From the NCBI RefSeq assembly GCF_001591645.1, contig NZ_BCVH01000018.1, forward strand, positions 30,306 to 94,305: a stretch of DNA of 64,000 nt, written 5' to 3'. The position numbers and the translations under genes were made by a program. Below, one piece after another: positions 36,749 to 51,063 of the stretch. This DNA comes from Robertmurraya korlensis NBRC 107688 (GTDB lineage Bacteria; Bacillota; Bacilli; Bacillales; Cytobacillaceae). Position 1 is the stretch's first letter. Every line of letters starts with the position of its first letter. The notes below the pieces were generated by a model. That model was not told the origin of the DNA. It was given only the letters and a program-made list of their open reading frames with translations, and did no database searches.

Positions 36749-36895
36749 AGAAAAGCGTAAGCGCCCGTCTAGCAACGTATGGACTGGAGAGCTTCGACTG
36801 AGATAAAGGAAACACGGAGAGCGAAAGCGATTCGATGTTGACTTATCGTAGGGAGAAGATCGAAGTACACTAGTTGCTGGGCGCTGAAGCTGGAC
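36749..36895. repeat. AAGCG-type intergenic repeat, about 147 bp, with inverted ends
   Basis: Begins AGAAAAGCGTAAGCGCCCGT and ends with GTTGCTGGGCGCTGAAGCT, whose reverse complement resembles the start (GCGCCCGTCTAGCAAC against GCGCCCAGCAAC). The opening 20 bases recur with one change at 52155. No gene; the reading frame covering it has no ribosome site. Confidence 0.6.
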
Positions 36896-36939
36896 AATTT
36901 TCAATGTACAAACTTTTATACTTTCTTACCCTATAAAAA

Positions 36940-36960
36940 GACAAGGCATTTCACCTTGTC
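36940..36960 (-). terminator. Terminator after camS
   Basis: GACAAGG/CCTTGTC with a seven-base loop, followed on the minus strand by TTTTTATAG. It is a few bases past the camS stop and likely ends the pcrB-pcrA-ligA-camS unit. Confidence 0.75.
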
Positions 36961-36966
36961 CTTTGA

Positions 36967-38136
36967 TTATTTATAAATATGAACAAATGGTTCTTTGTCT
37001 CCCGCCTCTTTTACGATAAGACCTTCCTGTCCATTAACAGAAGTAATGTTAACCTCCACGGAATAGTAGTCAGGGAAATGTTCCATTACTAACCCCGTAA
37101 CATATTGCGTGAAACCAACTGCCTCTGCTTTCCCATAAAACTGAATCGGTATATCGATTTTCAACTCTTGAAGCTGGTCTCCTACATAAAAAGCTTGGCC
37201 AATGACACCATTGAAATTTGGAAAATAAGTTTCTACATCCTGTTTAAAATTCAGAAAGAATGTGACATCATCACGGTGTGCATTTGTCGCTTCTGTAGAC
37301 GGAAACAAGAAATAATTTTCGTTTACACTTTGCCAAGCACCCAATTTTGAGCTTCCTTTATCTGCTGAGGCGTAAGCGATAAAATTACCTGGAACAACCG
37401 AAGAACGGCTTTTCTGTTTAAAAAGAGCGATTGTAATTGGCACATTTGCTAAGCTCTTCATTCCACGAAGTCTAGTAATTACTTCACTAGCGATTCTTTT
37501 TCCTTCTTCTTCAAGTTTTTCTTGAGGAATTTCAGACTCATACGTGGCACCATAGGCTTCCTTCTGGTAATAGTGAATAGAGTTTAAAGCTAGCCCTATA
37601 ACTACCCCCCCTAAACGTACGGTTCCATCTTCATCTTTAAGAAGATAGTTATGCTCTAAAAGATGCGCTAAATAGATTGGGTTTTGCTCATTATTGGCTG
37701 CTATATCTCCACCTTCAGGAATTTGCGGATTCAAACCAAGGTTTTCATCTTCTTTTAAACCAGCCTCTTGTAGCTGCCCCTCCGTCATTTTCCGGTTCAG
37801 CCATAAACCAACCGTTTCTCGGTCCAGATTTTGACCTTCTTTAAAAAGATATTTATCCGGTCCAAAGGACGTTTGCGCAAGTCTCATTAACCCGGTTTCA
37901 AACTCACTGATATCGTATCTTGTGTTTAAGTTATTTACGATTAACCCTCTTGCTTGTGATGGCTCGAAAGGTAGGATTGTCCGATAGTATTGATCAGAAA
38001 TCTGATACTTCGGTATAATGGCTTTTTCTTTTGAATCATCGTTTTCTTGTACAACCTCTTCCTGCTTCTTTAGGTTAGGAGCACAGGCTGTTAAGGTCAA
38101 GAGAACGGTAAGAGCCACCATTAGAATCTTCCTCAT
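36967..38136 (-). CDS. camS: CamS family sex pheromone lipoprotein (YerH)
   Basis: 389 aa lipoprotein with signal MRKILMVALTVLLTLTAC; Cys18 would be lipidated. The mature part fits CamS: YRTILPFEPSQARGLIVNNL near residue 52, GLALNSIHYYQKEAYGATYE near 175 and VPITIALFKQKSRSSVVPGN in the middle. In staphylococci and enterococci the signal peptide yields a small peptide pheromone; in Bacillus (YerH) the role is unknown. It is 10 bp after ligA and completes the conserved pcrB-pcrA-ligA-camS order. Confidence 0.92.
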   Translation of the reverse strand: MRKILMVALTVLLTLTACAPNLKKQEEVVQENDDSKEKAIIPKYQISDQYYRTILPFEPSQARGLIVNNLNTRYDISEFETGLMRLAQTSFGPDKYLFKEGQNLDRETVGLWLNRKMTEGQLQEAGLKEDENLGLNPQIPEGGDIAANNEQNPIYLAHLLEHNYLLKDEDGTVRLGGVVIGLALNSIHYYQKEAYGATYESEIPQEKLEEEGKRIASEVITRLRGMKSLANVPITIALFKQKSRSSVVPGNFIAYASADKGSSKLGAWQSVNENYFLFPSTEATNAHRDDVTFFLNFKQDVETYFPNFNGVIGQAFYVGDQLQELKIDIPIQFYGKAEAVGFTQYVTGLVMEHFPDYYSVEVNITSVNGQEGLIVKEAGDKEPFVHIYK

Positions 38137-38146
38137 GGTATCACCT

Positions 38147-40180
<2,034 letters not shown>

Positions 40181-40200
40181 TTAAAATAGAAAAATATTTT

Positions 40201-40220
40201 TCAATCAAACGTTTGATTGA
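40201..40220. promoter_or_regulatory. Operator-like palindrome upstream of ligA (copy 1)
   Basis: TCAATCAAACGTTTGATTGA is a perfect 20-bp palindrome 48 bp before the ligA start. The same core occurs at 40263-40278 and 24531-24548. There is no T run, so it is not a terminator; it looks like a dimeric repressor site. Confidence 0.5.
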
Positions 40221-40262
40221 ATTGCCTTCGTGCCAGTTCTATCAATGGCTGAATCCATATTA

Positions 40263-40278
40263 ATCAAACGTTTGATTG
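40263..40278. promoter_or_regulatory. Operator-like palindrome between pcrA and ligA (copy 2)
   Basis: AATCAAACGTTTGATT, a perfect 16-bp palindrome identical to the core of copy 1, 62 bp away (about six helical turns centre to centre) and 12 bp after the pcrA stop. No T run follows on either strand. Confidence 0.5.
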
Positions 40279-40289
40279 ATTCAAATGGT

Positions 40290-42512
40290 TTACCCTTTTG
40301 TTATCGGAGCAAATTTAGCAAGTAGTCGTTTAATCCCAACTGGTTTAGGGAAGGCGATATCAAGCTCAATTCCTTCTCCTTCACCTTTTACGCTAACCAC
40401 TGTTCCCGTACCCCATTTTCCGTGGGCGGCTTTGTCGCCGACCTTCCATCCTAGCTCTTCTCCACCGGTCGAATTGGTCATTGGACGAAGTACTGGTTTG
40501 CGTACAGCGGCTGCTTGTCTAGCGGCGAAAGGACTCTCTGACCGTGATTGTAACGGCTTCTTTTTCGGTTCTAATCCATCAATCAGATCGGATGGAATTT
40601 CTCCTATAAATCGAGAAGGGGGATTCATGTTCGTACGCCCAAATAAGGTCCTCATTTGTGCATTCGTAATATACAGTTCTTCCTCTGCTCTTGTGATTCC
40701 TACATATGCGAGGCGACGCTCTTCCTCCATCTCCGCTTCTTCCATAAGAGAACGACTATGTGGGAATACCCCTTCCTCTAGTCCAAGTAGGAAGACGACA
40801 GGAAACTCAAGACCCTTTGCCGAGTGTAAGGTCATTAAGACTACGGTATCAACTTGCTTCCCATCTTCATCAAGCTTGTCTATGTCCGCAACAAGGGCAA
40901 GATCGGTTAAGAAGGCAATCAAACTTTTGTCGTCATTTCCTTCTTCAAAGTTTTTCGTAACTGACAAAAATTCATCCAAGTTTTCCAAGCGACTTTGTGC
41001 TTCAATCGATTTTTCCGCTTTTAACATCTCATAATAGCCGGTTTTCTCTAACACTTCTTCTACAAGCTCGGTTACCGATAAGTACTCTTGCATATGAGTG
41101 TAGTTATTAATCAGATCGTAAAACTCTCGGCATGCCTTTGTGATTTTCGGACTTAATCCGATTAACTCAATAGACCCTAGCGCTTGGAACATAGACATAT
41201 CATGCATGTCCGCAAAGTTGGCAATTTTATCAACCGAACTAGACCCGACTCCTCTTTTAGGAACATTAATCACACGTGATAAGCTAATATCATCATCTGG
41301 GTTTGCAATCAAACGCAGGTAAGCAAGTGTGTCTTTAATTTCTTTTCTGTCATAGAACTTCACCCCACCGACGATGGAGTATTCAATGTTCGACTTCAGT
41401 AACACTTCCTCCATTACACGGGACTGGGCATTCGTTCTGTACAGAATGGCAAAGTCGGAGTATTTTCGTTCTCCACTTTGTATGGCTTCCTTAATTTTCC
41501 CCGCTACGAACTGTGCTTCACTTTGCTCACTGTCCGCACGATAATAGTAAATTTTATTTCCCTCTGGATTTTCGGTCCAAAGATTTTTGGGTCTTCGGTT
41601 TAGATTGTTTTTAATGACTTCATTCGCTGCAAAAAGAATTCTCTTTGTGGAGCGATAGTTTTGCTCTAGAAGAATAACCTCCGAACGTGGATAATCCTTT
41701 TCAAAAGAAAGGATATTGGCGATATCCGCCCCACGCCAGCGATAAATCGATTGGTCTGAGTCCCCAACGACACATAAATTTTGGAAGCGTTGCGCCAAAA
41801 GTTTGACCAGCATATACTGAGCACGGTTTGTATCTTGATACTCATCGACATGTATATATTGAAACTTTCGTTGATAGAATTCTAATACCTCAGGAACACG
41901 CTGAAAAAGCTGAATCGTTGTCATAATCAAATCATCAAAATCAAGTGCTTGATTTTTGCGCAATCGCTTCTGATAAAGCTCGTATACATCGGAAACGATT
42001 TGATCCATATGTCCTCCCGCATTTTTTGCGAATTCTTCCGGACTAATCAGTTCATTTTTCGCAGAACTGATTGCTCCAAGGATGGCACGTGGATCATACT
42101 TCTTCGGATCAAGGTTTTTTTCTTTTAAGATCGTCTTTACCACCGACTGTTGGTCCGTTGTGTCAAGAATCGTAAAATTACGATTGTATCCTAATCGATC
42201 AATATCTCTTCGTAAAATACGTACACACATGGAGTGAAAGGTAGACACCCAAATTTCGTCTGCCACTCCACCCATCATGGAGTAAATACGATCCTTCATT
42301 TCACGTGCTGCTTTATTCGTAAACGTGATCGCCAAAATATTGTATGGGTTAACTTGCTTTTCAACCATCAAATAAGCAATACGATGCGTAAGTACTCTTG
42401 TTTTCCCACTACCCGCACCAGCCATCAATAATAGAGGACCATCAGTCGTTTTCACCGCTCGTTGTTGTTCTGGATTTAGACCATTTAATAATTTATCTGT
42501 TAAATATTGCAC
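40290..42512 (-). CDS. pcrA: ATP-dependent DNA helicase PcrA
   Basis: 740 aa from a GTG at 42512, which has GGTGGTGA upstream and gives the usual PcrA beginning ([19 protein letters not shown]); the frame is open from 42533. Superfamily 1 motifs in order: Q motif, Walker [15 protein letters not shown] near residue 30, [11 protein letters not shown] (motif II) near 222, [17 protein letters not shown] near 248, [11 protein letters not shown] near 280, and [14 protein letters not shown] near 560. The end ([20 protein letters not shown]) is the Tudor-like domain that binds RNA polymerase. It works in rolling-circle replication, repair and clearing of stalled polymerase. Confidence 0.96.
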   Translation of the reverse strand: MQYLTDKLLNGLNPEQQRAVKTTDGPLLLMAGAGSGKTRVLTHRIAYLMVEKQVNPYNILAITFTNKAAREMKDRIYSMMGGVADEIWVSTFHSMCVRILRRDIDRLGYNRNFTILDTTDQQSVVKTILKEKNLDPKKYDPRAILGAISSAKNELISPEEFAKNAGGHMDQIVSDVYELYQKRLRKNQALDFDDLIMTTIQLFQRVPEVLEFYQRKFQYIHVDEYQDTNRAQYMLVKLLAQRFQNLCVVGDSDQSIYRWRGADIANILSFEKDYPRSEVILLEQNYRSTKRILFAANEVIKNNLNRRPKNLWTENPEGNKIYYYRADSEQSEAQFVAGKIKEAIQSGERKYSDFAILYRTNAQSRVMEEVLLKSNIEYSIVGGVKFYDRKEIKDTLAYLRLIANPDDDISLSRVINVPKRGVGSSSVDKIANFADMHDMSMFQALGSIELIGLSPKITKACREFYDLINNYTHMQEYLSVTELVEEVLEKTGYYEMLKAEKSIEAQSRLENLDEFLSVTKNFEEGNDDKSLIAFLTDLALVADIDKLDEDGKQVDTVVLMTLHSAKGLEFPVVFLLGLEEGVFPHSRSLMEEAEMEEERRLAYVGITRAEEELYITNAQMRTLFGRTNMNPPSRFIGEIPSDLIDGLEPKKKPLQSRSESPFAARQAAAVRKPVLRPMTNSTGGEELGWKVGDKAAHGKWGTGTVVSVKGEGEGIELDIAFPKPVGIKRLLAKFAPITKG

Positions 42513-42564
42513 TCTATTTTCACCACCATACAAACATATGTTCTTATACTATTTTATCTTTCTT

Positions 42565-43257
42565 CTACCCTTTTATCAATTTAATTTCTACCGTTTGAAG
42601 GGCTTCTTCTAAATTTTCGTAAACGGCATTCCCCACGATAACCACATCTGCTACTTCAGCCATTTCCTTCGCCTGCTCTAATGTTTGAATCCCGCCACCG
42701 TAAAACACCGTTGTCTCCTGGACCGATTGACTAACTGCCTTCACTAACTCAGGATCTCCATAGGTTCCACTGTATTCTAGATAAAAAATGGGCAAATGAA
42801 ACATTTTATCTGCCATTTGAGCATAGGCAACAGCATCCTCTGTTGATAAGGACGTTTTCGCATTCGTGAGCTTAGCCGCCTTACAATTCTCGTTCAAGAT
42901 ACAGTATCCTGCAACTAGTATTTCATCCCAGTTCATTATTTCCCCGTATTCTTTGACTGCCTGATGGTGTAGTCCCGTAATCCATTTCACATCCGTACTA
43001 TTTAAGACGGTAGGGATAAAATACAGATCAAATCCAGGAGTGATGGATTCTAAATTCGAGATTTCCAGTACACAAGGAACCGTATAACGACGAATCCTTG
43101 CCATCAAATCTAGCACCTTATCGATGGTCACACCATCTGTTCCACCAACGATAATTGCATCTGTGCCTGACTCACAGATTCTCTCAAGAGCTTCCTCTGA
43201 GATTGTTTTGTCAGGATCTAATTTAAAAGCATGACGCCATTCTCTTGCATCGTACAT
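42565..43257 (-). CDS. pcrB: Heptaprenylglyceryl phosphate synthase PcrB
   Basis: 230 aa TIM barrel. The ATG at 43257 has GGAGGG eight bases upstream; a second ATG at 43272 overlaps that site and is rejected. Motifs: [19 protein letters not shown] at the start, [12 protein letters not shown] near residue 40, the substrate pocket [17 protein letters not shown] near 155, and [20 protein letters not shown] near 185. It joins heptaprenyl diphosphate to glycerol-1-phosphate, an archaeal-type ether lipid step kept in bacilli. It heads the pcrB-pcrA-ligA-camS unit. Confidence 0.93.
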   Translation of the reverse strand: MYDAREWRHAFKLDPDKTISEEALERICESGTDAIIVGGTDGVTIDKVLDLMARIRRYTVPCVLEISNLESITPGFDLYFIPTVLNSTDVKWITGLHHQAVKEYGEIMNWDEILVAGYCILNENCKAAKLTNAKTSLSTEDAVAYAQMADKMFHLPIFYLEYSGTYGDPELVKAVSQSVQETTVFYGGGIQTLEQAKEMAEVADVVIVGNAVYENLEEALQTVEIKLIKG

Positions 43258-43322
43258 GCTGTAACCCTCCATTCTACTATTCCATTACACCATTATAGCA
43301 CTAGCGAAAGAGACAAAAAAGA

Positions 43323-43346
43323 AAACCGAAGATTTCTCTTCGGTTT
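43323..43346. terminator. Bidirectional terminator-like hairpin upstream of pcrB
   Basis: AAACCGAAG/CTTCGGTTT with T-rich flanks on both strands. Neither flanking gene ends here, since yerC has its own terminator at 43694, so it may end transcripts from the repeat array at 43464-43680. Confidence 0.6.
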
Positions 43347-43463
43347 CGTTTTTTCTAAGTTAACATCATTAATATTTTCAAAAATAGGAAGAAGGGAGTT
43401 CACATGGATACAGGAGAGTTTTTTTAAAAATCTGGCGGATTTATAGAAGCTTAGTTGATACAA

Positions 43464-43680
43464 ATAAGCGGAGATTTTTCTGTTAAGCTACAGAATACAG
43501 CTTGTTTTGGGTTATATAAGCGGAGGTTTTCCGGTTATCAAAGCAAAATTAGCCATTTTCACGTTTTTCGAGCCAATAGTCGGAATCTTTCCTTCTATTT
43601 AGGTTTTTTTCAGTGCGATTTCCCTAATTAAGAGAAATTTCTCCGCTTATTTTTCAAACATGCTTTACTGCTTTTGTAAA
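43464..43680. repeat. Degenerate array of about four units, mostly 52-bp spaced
   Basis: Unit heads resembling ATAAGCGGAGATTTTTC occur at 43464, 43516, about 43576 and about 43628, so the steps are 52, 60 and 52 bp. The first two share ATAAGCGGAG exactly; the last is weaker and ends in TCTCCGCTTATTTTT, the inverted form of the first. No reading frame with a ribosome site covers it. It fills the 486-bp gap between pcrB and yerC. Confidence 0.6.
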
Positions 43681-43693
43681 AAGGGAAATTCAA

Positions 43694-43729
43694 AAAAGGA
43701 TTAGAGATATTTTCATCTCTAATCCTTTT
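43694..43729 (-). terminator. Rho-independent terminator after yerC
   Basis: AAAAGGATTAGAGAT/ATCTCTAATCCTTTT with a six-base loop, followed on the minus strand by TTTTTTG. It lies 15 bp past the yerC stop. Confidence 0.88.
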
Positions 43730-43743
43730 ATCCCGCTATTTTT

Positions 43744-44058
43744 TTATTCCGAAATCGTCCCTGCTTCCTCTTCCTTCACACGCTCTAGTGCCATCTCATA
43801 CGCATCATTACCGTAATTCAAGCAACGCTTTACGCGCGAAATGGTTGCAGTACTTGCACCTGTTTCTGTTTCGATTTTATGATAGGTTTTCCCTTCACGA
43901 AGCATACGGGCTACCTCTAAACGCTGTGCTAATGACTGAATTTCATTAACTGTGCATAAATCATCAAAAAACTTATAGCACTCTTCTAAATCCTTTAGAG
44001 TTAATACCGCCTTAAACAATTGGTCGAGCTCTTTGCCCCTTAATTTATCAATTTGCAT
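43744..44058 (-). CDS. yerC: TrpR-related protein YerC/YecD
   Basis: 104 aa. The DNA-binding part has LAQRLEVARMLREGKTYHKI near residue 45 and ETGASTATISRVKRCLNYG near 65, a TrpR-like helix-turn-helix. In B. subtilis YerC is a transcription factor acting on histidine genes. It lies 14 bp after yerB, in the B. subtilis order yerA-yerB-yerC. Confidence 0.92.
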   Translation of the reverse strand: MQIDKLRGKELDQLFKAVLTLKDLEECYKFFDDLCTVNEIQSLAQRLEVARMLREGKTYHKIETETGASTATISRVKRCLNYGNDAYEMALERVKEEEAGTISE

Positions 44059-44072
44059 TCATCTAGACTCCT

Positions 44073-45122
44073 TTATGATTGTATCGTAACGGTTTGTTCC
44101 AAACCAGGATTCGTTGGAACGATATTGATCCATGTTTTTCCTGGGACAAACTTGACCTCTTCACCATTTAAGAACGGAAGGATTCTTCCACCTATATTCT
44201 TCCACTCTACCTGAAGAAGCTTTCCTTGCTGCAGCAAATACCCGTTTCCACCTGAGGTTAAATCAATTTCTCTTCTTCCGGAGTCATCCAATACCGTATG
44301 CTCCATTTCAGCAATAAAAACATTGTCGAGGAGAACAGGCTCCTCTGAGTCTAAATCTATCGTCTGTTCATCATTTGAATATCTAGCATATGTTTTGCTA
44401 CCGCTATCGTATTTGTAGTCGACCTTAAAAAGATTACTCTTTAAATAGGCAACTGTCACATGCCGAGCATCCTCACCAGTGATACTGGCTAACTCGTCTT
44501 CTTTATAAAACGGAAGAGAATCAGGAGTTTCTGTCATGTCGTATCCGACCTGCTCCGCTCCCTTTACAATACTCTCATATGAAATATAAGAGTTATGTGG
44601 TGGTTGTCTAAAGCTTGCCCGTTTAAAAAGAGTACCGTCATACTGCATTCCATTCAAATTATCTATCACACCACTCGTAAGCATCTCCTGTGCTTCAGGG
44701 CTGTAGCCATGAGCGATATATAATGAATCATAACCGCTGGCTAGGTCGATATAATAATCTCTTGCGCTTCTTACTGGCCCAATATTTTCCGGATGTTCGC
44801 TTTGAAAAATAGCCAGAAATCTTGTCACATTGCCCTCAGCTAACACTTCGTAGACGATATCAGCCTGGTTCAACGCGGACTGAGGTCTAGCTTTTGGATC
44901 ATTGTTTATCATAACCCCAAACGCTCGACCAGAGGGTTCTTCTGCAAGTTCAACACCAGTTAACGGAGCTTCAAAAGCTTTCGATACTTCTTCTACTGCC
45001 TCTACGCCTTTGTCTTCCTCTTCCACTGGTTTATCACTATTATTTTGAACCTCTTCTACTTTGTTACAGCCAGTAAGTAAAAAGGCAGATGCCAATCCGA
45101 CTGTTATCCATTTCCTAAGCAT
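44073..45122 (-). CDS. yerB: DUF3048 lipoprotein YerB
   Basis: 349 aa with a lipoprotein signal ending in LLTGC (Cys19). The N-terminal DUF3048 domain has GRAFGVMINNDPKARPQSAL near residue 65, QADIVYEVLAEGNVTRFLAI and NIGPVRSARDYYIDLASGYD; the C-terminal one has ARYSNDEQTIDLDSEEPVLL and TWINIVPTNPG. It is secreted and anchored outside. Function unknown; it is adjacent to yerC as in B. subtilis. Confidence 0.9.
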   Translation of the reverse strand: MLRKWITVGLASAFLLTGCNKVEEVQNNSDKPVEEEDKGVEAVEEVSKAFEAPLTGVELAEEPSGRAFGVMINNDPKARPQSALNQADIVYEVLAEGNVTRFLAIFQSEHPENIGPVRSARDYYIDLASGYDSLYIAHGYSPEAQEMLTSGVIDNLNGMQYDGTLFKRASFRQPPHNSYISYESIVKGAEQVGYDMTETPDSLPFYKEDELASITGEDARHVTVAYLKSNLFKVDYKYDSGSKTYARYSNDEQTIDLDSEEPVLLDNVFIAEMEHTVLDDSGRREIDLTSGGNGYLLQQGKLLQVEWKNIGGRILPFLNGEEVKFVPGKTWINIVPTNPGLEQTVTIQS

Positions 45123-45177
45123 CGTTACACCCCTAATTATCTATTTATATGCTCATTCTATGATGTCCTTTTATATT

Positions 45178-46920
45178 TTAACGCATTATCGTTGGAAAGA
45201 GTATCATTTTGTTCATCACATCGTACATCCCTTGCTGCGTGATCCGGATATAGGGCAGATGAGTAGATGAGAAGAAGAGCAATGTATAAAAAGGATCTGA
45301 GTAGGCATAACCTTTTGTTTTTAAATAAGCCAGTAATTCCTTATCTTCTTCCACAAGGCTCTCTAAAGAGTGATCGCTCATCACTCCACTTAATGGCAGC
45401 GGAATTTCTAACACGATTCTTCTTTCTTCACTGATGACAATTCCTCCACCCAACTCGACCATTCGATGAAAGGCGTTCATCATTTCATACTTATTTTTCC
45501 CAATTAAGATAATATCTCCTGTATTTGAGTAAGAGCTAGCAAGGCCTTGCACCTTGTTAGAGAATCCTTTTAACATGGTATTAATTCTCCATTTCCCATG
45601 TTTATCAATAAGCATGAAAAAGCACTCATCATGATCATAGGAAAGCTCATCATAATTTGCATCAATCGATACCGAATATGGTTTTGTAATCACCGCATTC
45701 TCCATTTTAATTCCAAAAGGCATCGAAAATTGAAAATCATCCATGGATAACTCCCAGTCTAACTTTAACGGTTCAAATCCCATATCTACCCAATTAAGTG
45801 GCTCATAGGCATTTGTGTCTTCTCCGTCTCTTTTTACCCACTTTCCTTTTGCAAGTACCGATACAGGAGTAGGATTTTCCTCATCTGTCAAAAAGTTAAT
45901 ATTAGCCACTCTTCCTGTCGCAATATTCCCATGCAAGTGCTCGATATTATAATAGCGCGCCACATTAATGGTCCCCATATTATATGCATCAATGATCGGT
46001 ACTCCCTTTTCAATTGCAATACGAATCATTTCGTCAATGATTCCATCTTGATAAAAGGAAGCAGAGGCCCCGTCTGTCGTAAACATAAATTTGTCGTACA
46101 TTGTGATTCCAAGCTGATGGATCTCATCTAAAAGCACAGGTAAATCTGGACGGATGGAGGAATGTCTTAAAGAAACCATATACCCCTGCATGAGGCGGTT
46201 ATATATTTCCTCCCCTGTCATCGCTTCGTGATCGCAGTCTGCACCAAATAGCATCATTTTTGCTAATGTTTTTTCAGATGCTCCAGGGAAATGACCTTCC
46301 ACTTTCTTCCTCATTCGTTTTGCTTCCTGCATCCAATGAAGCATCATATCATCGCCATCTAGGAGCTTTGGCCAACCGGTCAGCTCTCCCCCTTGAATGA
46401 CCGAATCATTTTCAAGCCAGGACTTTACATTGCTATGAGAAAAGATTTGATCCTCTTCTCGAATTTCTGTTTGTGCATCAAATCGGCACCACCAGTACAT
46501 CGTCGTTGGTGATTTACGCATTTCTCTCATAAATGAGAACGCTTTATTTTTTTCCAACTGTAAGGCAAGCACCATATTGTCATTGATTAGTGTGGTCGTT
46601 CCACCTTGTGATGCATAGTGCGCTAGAGAATGGGGATTATATATTTGAAAGGGATGGGCATGTGGCTCTATATAGCCAGGCACCAACAAAAGACCTGAAC
46701 AATCCACTATTTCACAGTTCTCTACATTGTCAGGATATTTGTCGCCAACATAAATAATGCGGTCGTCATATATCCAAATATTTGCTGTCATCCAAGAACG
46801 AAACGTCTGGTTTAAATACTTGGCATTGGTTAAAAGTATGGATGGAGAAACCATTCCATCTAGAACGGAAATATGTTCTCTAATATGTTTATTTTTCCAC
46901 CGATATCGCTGATCCAGCAT
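45178..46920 (-). CDS. yerA: Adenine deaminase-like amidohydrolase YerA
   Basis: 580 aa. The amidohydrolase fold shows LLVPGYIEPHAHPFQIYNPH near residue 78 (metal-binding H-x-H), HFPGASEKTLAKMMLFGADC near 205, DHEAMTGEEI, FTTDGASASFY near 285 and the adenine deaminase C-terminal domain with LSMDDFQFSMPFGIKMENAV. Adenine deaminases convert adenine to hypoxanthine; YerA is a distant member and its activity is unproven. A position next to the purine operon suits a purine salvage role. Confidence 0.88.
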   Translation of the reverse strand: MLDQRYRWKNKHIREHISVLDGMVSPSILLTNAKYLNQTFRSWMTANIWIYDDRIIYVGDKYPDNVENCEIVDCSGLLLVPGYIEPHAHPFQIYNPHSLAHYASQGGTTTLINDNMVLALQLEKNKAFSFMREMRKSPTTMYWWCRFDAQTEIREEDQIFSHSNVKSWLENDSVIQGGELTGWPKLLDGDDMMLHWMQEAKRMRKKVEGHFPGASEKTLAKMMLFGADCDHEAMTGEEIYNRLMQGYMVSLRHSSIRPDLPVLLDEIHQLGITMYDKFMFTTDGASASFYQDGIIDEMIRIAIEKGVPIIDAYNMGTINVARYYNIEHLHGNIATGRVANINFLTDEENPTPVSVLAKGKWVKRDGEDTNAYEPLNWVDMGFEPLKLDWELSMDDFQFSMPFGIKMENAVITKPYSVSIDANYDELSYDHDECFFMLIDKHGKWRINTMLKGFSNKVQGLASSYSNTGDIILIGKNKYEMMNAFHRMVELGGGIVISEERRIVLEIPLPLSGVMSDHSLESLVEEDKELLAYLKTKGYAYSDPFYTLLFFSSTHLPYIRITQQGMYDVMNKMILFPTIMR

Positions 46921-47191
46921 TGAATGTCCCTCCCTTAAGATGTGTAATTCTTATTCTAGAAAAATTTTGTCATATTACGGGTAACAATAGTTGAAATATC
47001 GAAATTCTACCATTGATTTGTTAGATTTATTAACACATTTTTTCAACTGACTTGTTAGAAACTACCCTTAACTCAACATAATGAAAACCCTTACATTTTG
47101 TAGGTTTGATTTTTATAGTATCATATTTCACTATTTAACGCAGTAAAGAATAACTAAATTTTTAAAATAAATGTAAAGGAGTGACAATTCC

Positions 47192-47473
47192 ATGAATGTT
47201 AAACCTAACATCGGAATCGTAAATGCTCTTATTCGCATTACCATTGGTTTAAGCGTCTTAGCATGGAGTACAGCCAAACATACAAAAATGCCCTGGAGAG
47301 ATTCTTATATTTTACTCGGAGTTCTTGGTGCAATGAAGGTCGCAGAGGGGATTGTACGCTTTTGTCCGGTCGTTGCCCTATATGAAAGAGAACAAAATTT
47401 AAGAAGCAATCAAAATCAATCTTCTAATGAAAAATCAATGACTGAGCAGTTTTTTCCGTACAGTACTCAATAA
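47192..47473 (+). CDS. DUF2892 (YgaP-type) inner membrane protein
   Basis: 93 aa with AAAGGAG upstream of the ATG. Starts MNVKPNIGIVNALIRITIGL, typical of DUF2892, with membrane helices near residues 12-30 and 42-58 and FCPVVALYERE near 65. The C-terminus is polar (NQNQSSNEKS). Some relatives are fused to rhodanese domains in sulfur metabolism; the role here is unknown. The divergent 271-bp gap to yerA carries the promoters. Confidence 0.8.
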   Translation: MNVKPNIGIVNALIRITIGLSVLAWSTAKHTKMPWRDSYILLGVLGAMKVAEGIVRFCPVVALYEREQNLRSNQNQSSNEKSMTEQFFPYSTQ

Positions 47474-47500
47474 GAAAAGCGCTAAAACAATAAAAAAATA

Positions 47501-47522
47501 TCCCCCTCTGCTTAGAGGGGGA
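47501..47522 (-). terminator. Terminator of the purine operon
   Basis: TCCCCCTCT/AGAGGGGGA with a four-base loop. On the minus strand it is followed by TATTTTTTTATTG, fitting the end of the purE-purD transcript, which would run 110 bp past the purD stop and antisense to the small gene at 47548. Confidence 0.75.
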
Positions 47523-47547
47523 ATCACTATAGAAAGGAGTCCATCAC

Positions 47548-50448
<2,901 letters not shown>

Positions 50449-50471
<23 letters not shown>

Positions 50472-51051
50472 GTTTCGTTCTCCTTTCGCCCTTTAAAAGC
50501 TGACTGATGACTGCAGGATAGAGCTTATGCTCCACCTCATGTATTTTTTTCTGTAAGCTTTCCTTTGTTTCTTCCTCATCAACGACTACGGCCTGCTGAG
50601 CAATAATCGGACCTGTATCCATCCCTGCATCCACGTAATGTACGGTTACACCGCTCTCTTTTACTTTGGCTGCTAATGCTTGACCGATGGCATCCTTACC
50701 TGGAAAAGCTGGTAGCATGGATGGATGAATATTTACGATTTTTCCTTCAAACTCGGATAACAAGGTAGGACCAATTAATCTCATATAACCAGCAAGGACC
50801 ACAAGATCAATGTTTTTCTCCGTAAGAAGTGCACAGATTTCTTGCTCATACTCCCCTTTTGAAGAATAGTCCTTTGCCCGAAACACAAAAGTCGATACTC
50901 CAGCTTCTTCTGCCCTTTGAATGGCGTATGCACTCGGCTGGTCACATACTAACAGCTGCACCCGGCACCTGAGCTCACCACATTGAACTGCTTCTAATAT
51001 CGCGCCAAAGTTACTGCCCGAGCCTGATGCAAATACAGCAATATTTTTCAT
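50449..51051 (-). CDS. purN: Phosphoribosylglycinamide formyltransferase PurN
   Basis: 200 aa. Features: [19 protein letters not shown] at the start, [17 protein letters not shown] near residue 85, the catalytic [20 protein letters not shown] near 106, and [18 protein letters not shown] near 134. It uses 10-formyl-tetrahydrofolate to formylate GAR, the third step of purine synthesis. It overlaps purH and is 12 bp after purM. Confidence 0.96.
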
Positions 51052-51063
51052 ACCGTCCTCCAG

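Noticed and set aside
36713..36904. 63-codon minus-strand frame upstream of rocA
   Set aside because: It lies inside the AAGCG repeat and has no ribosome site.
40201..40278. Palindromes between pcrA and ligA as terminators
   Set aside because: No T run follows on either strand.
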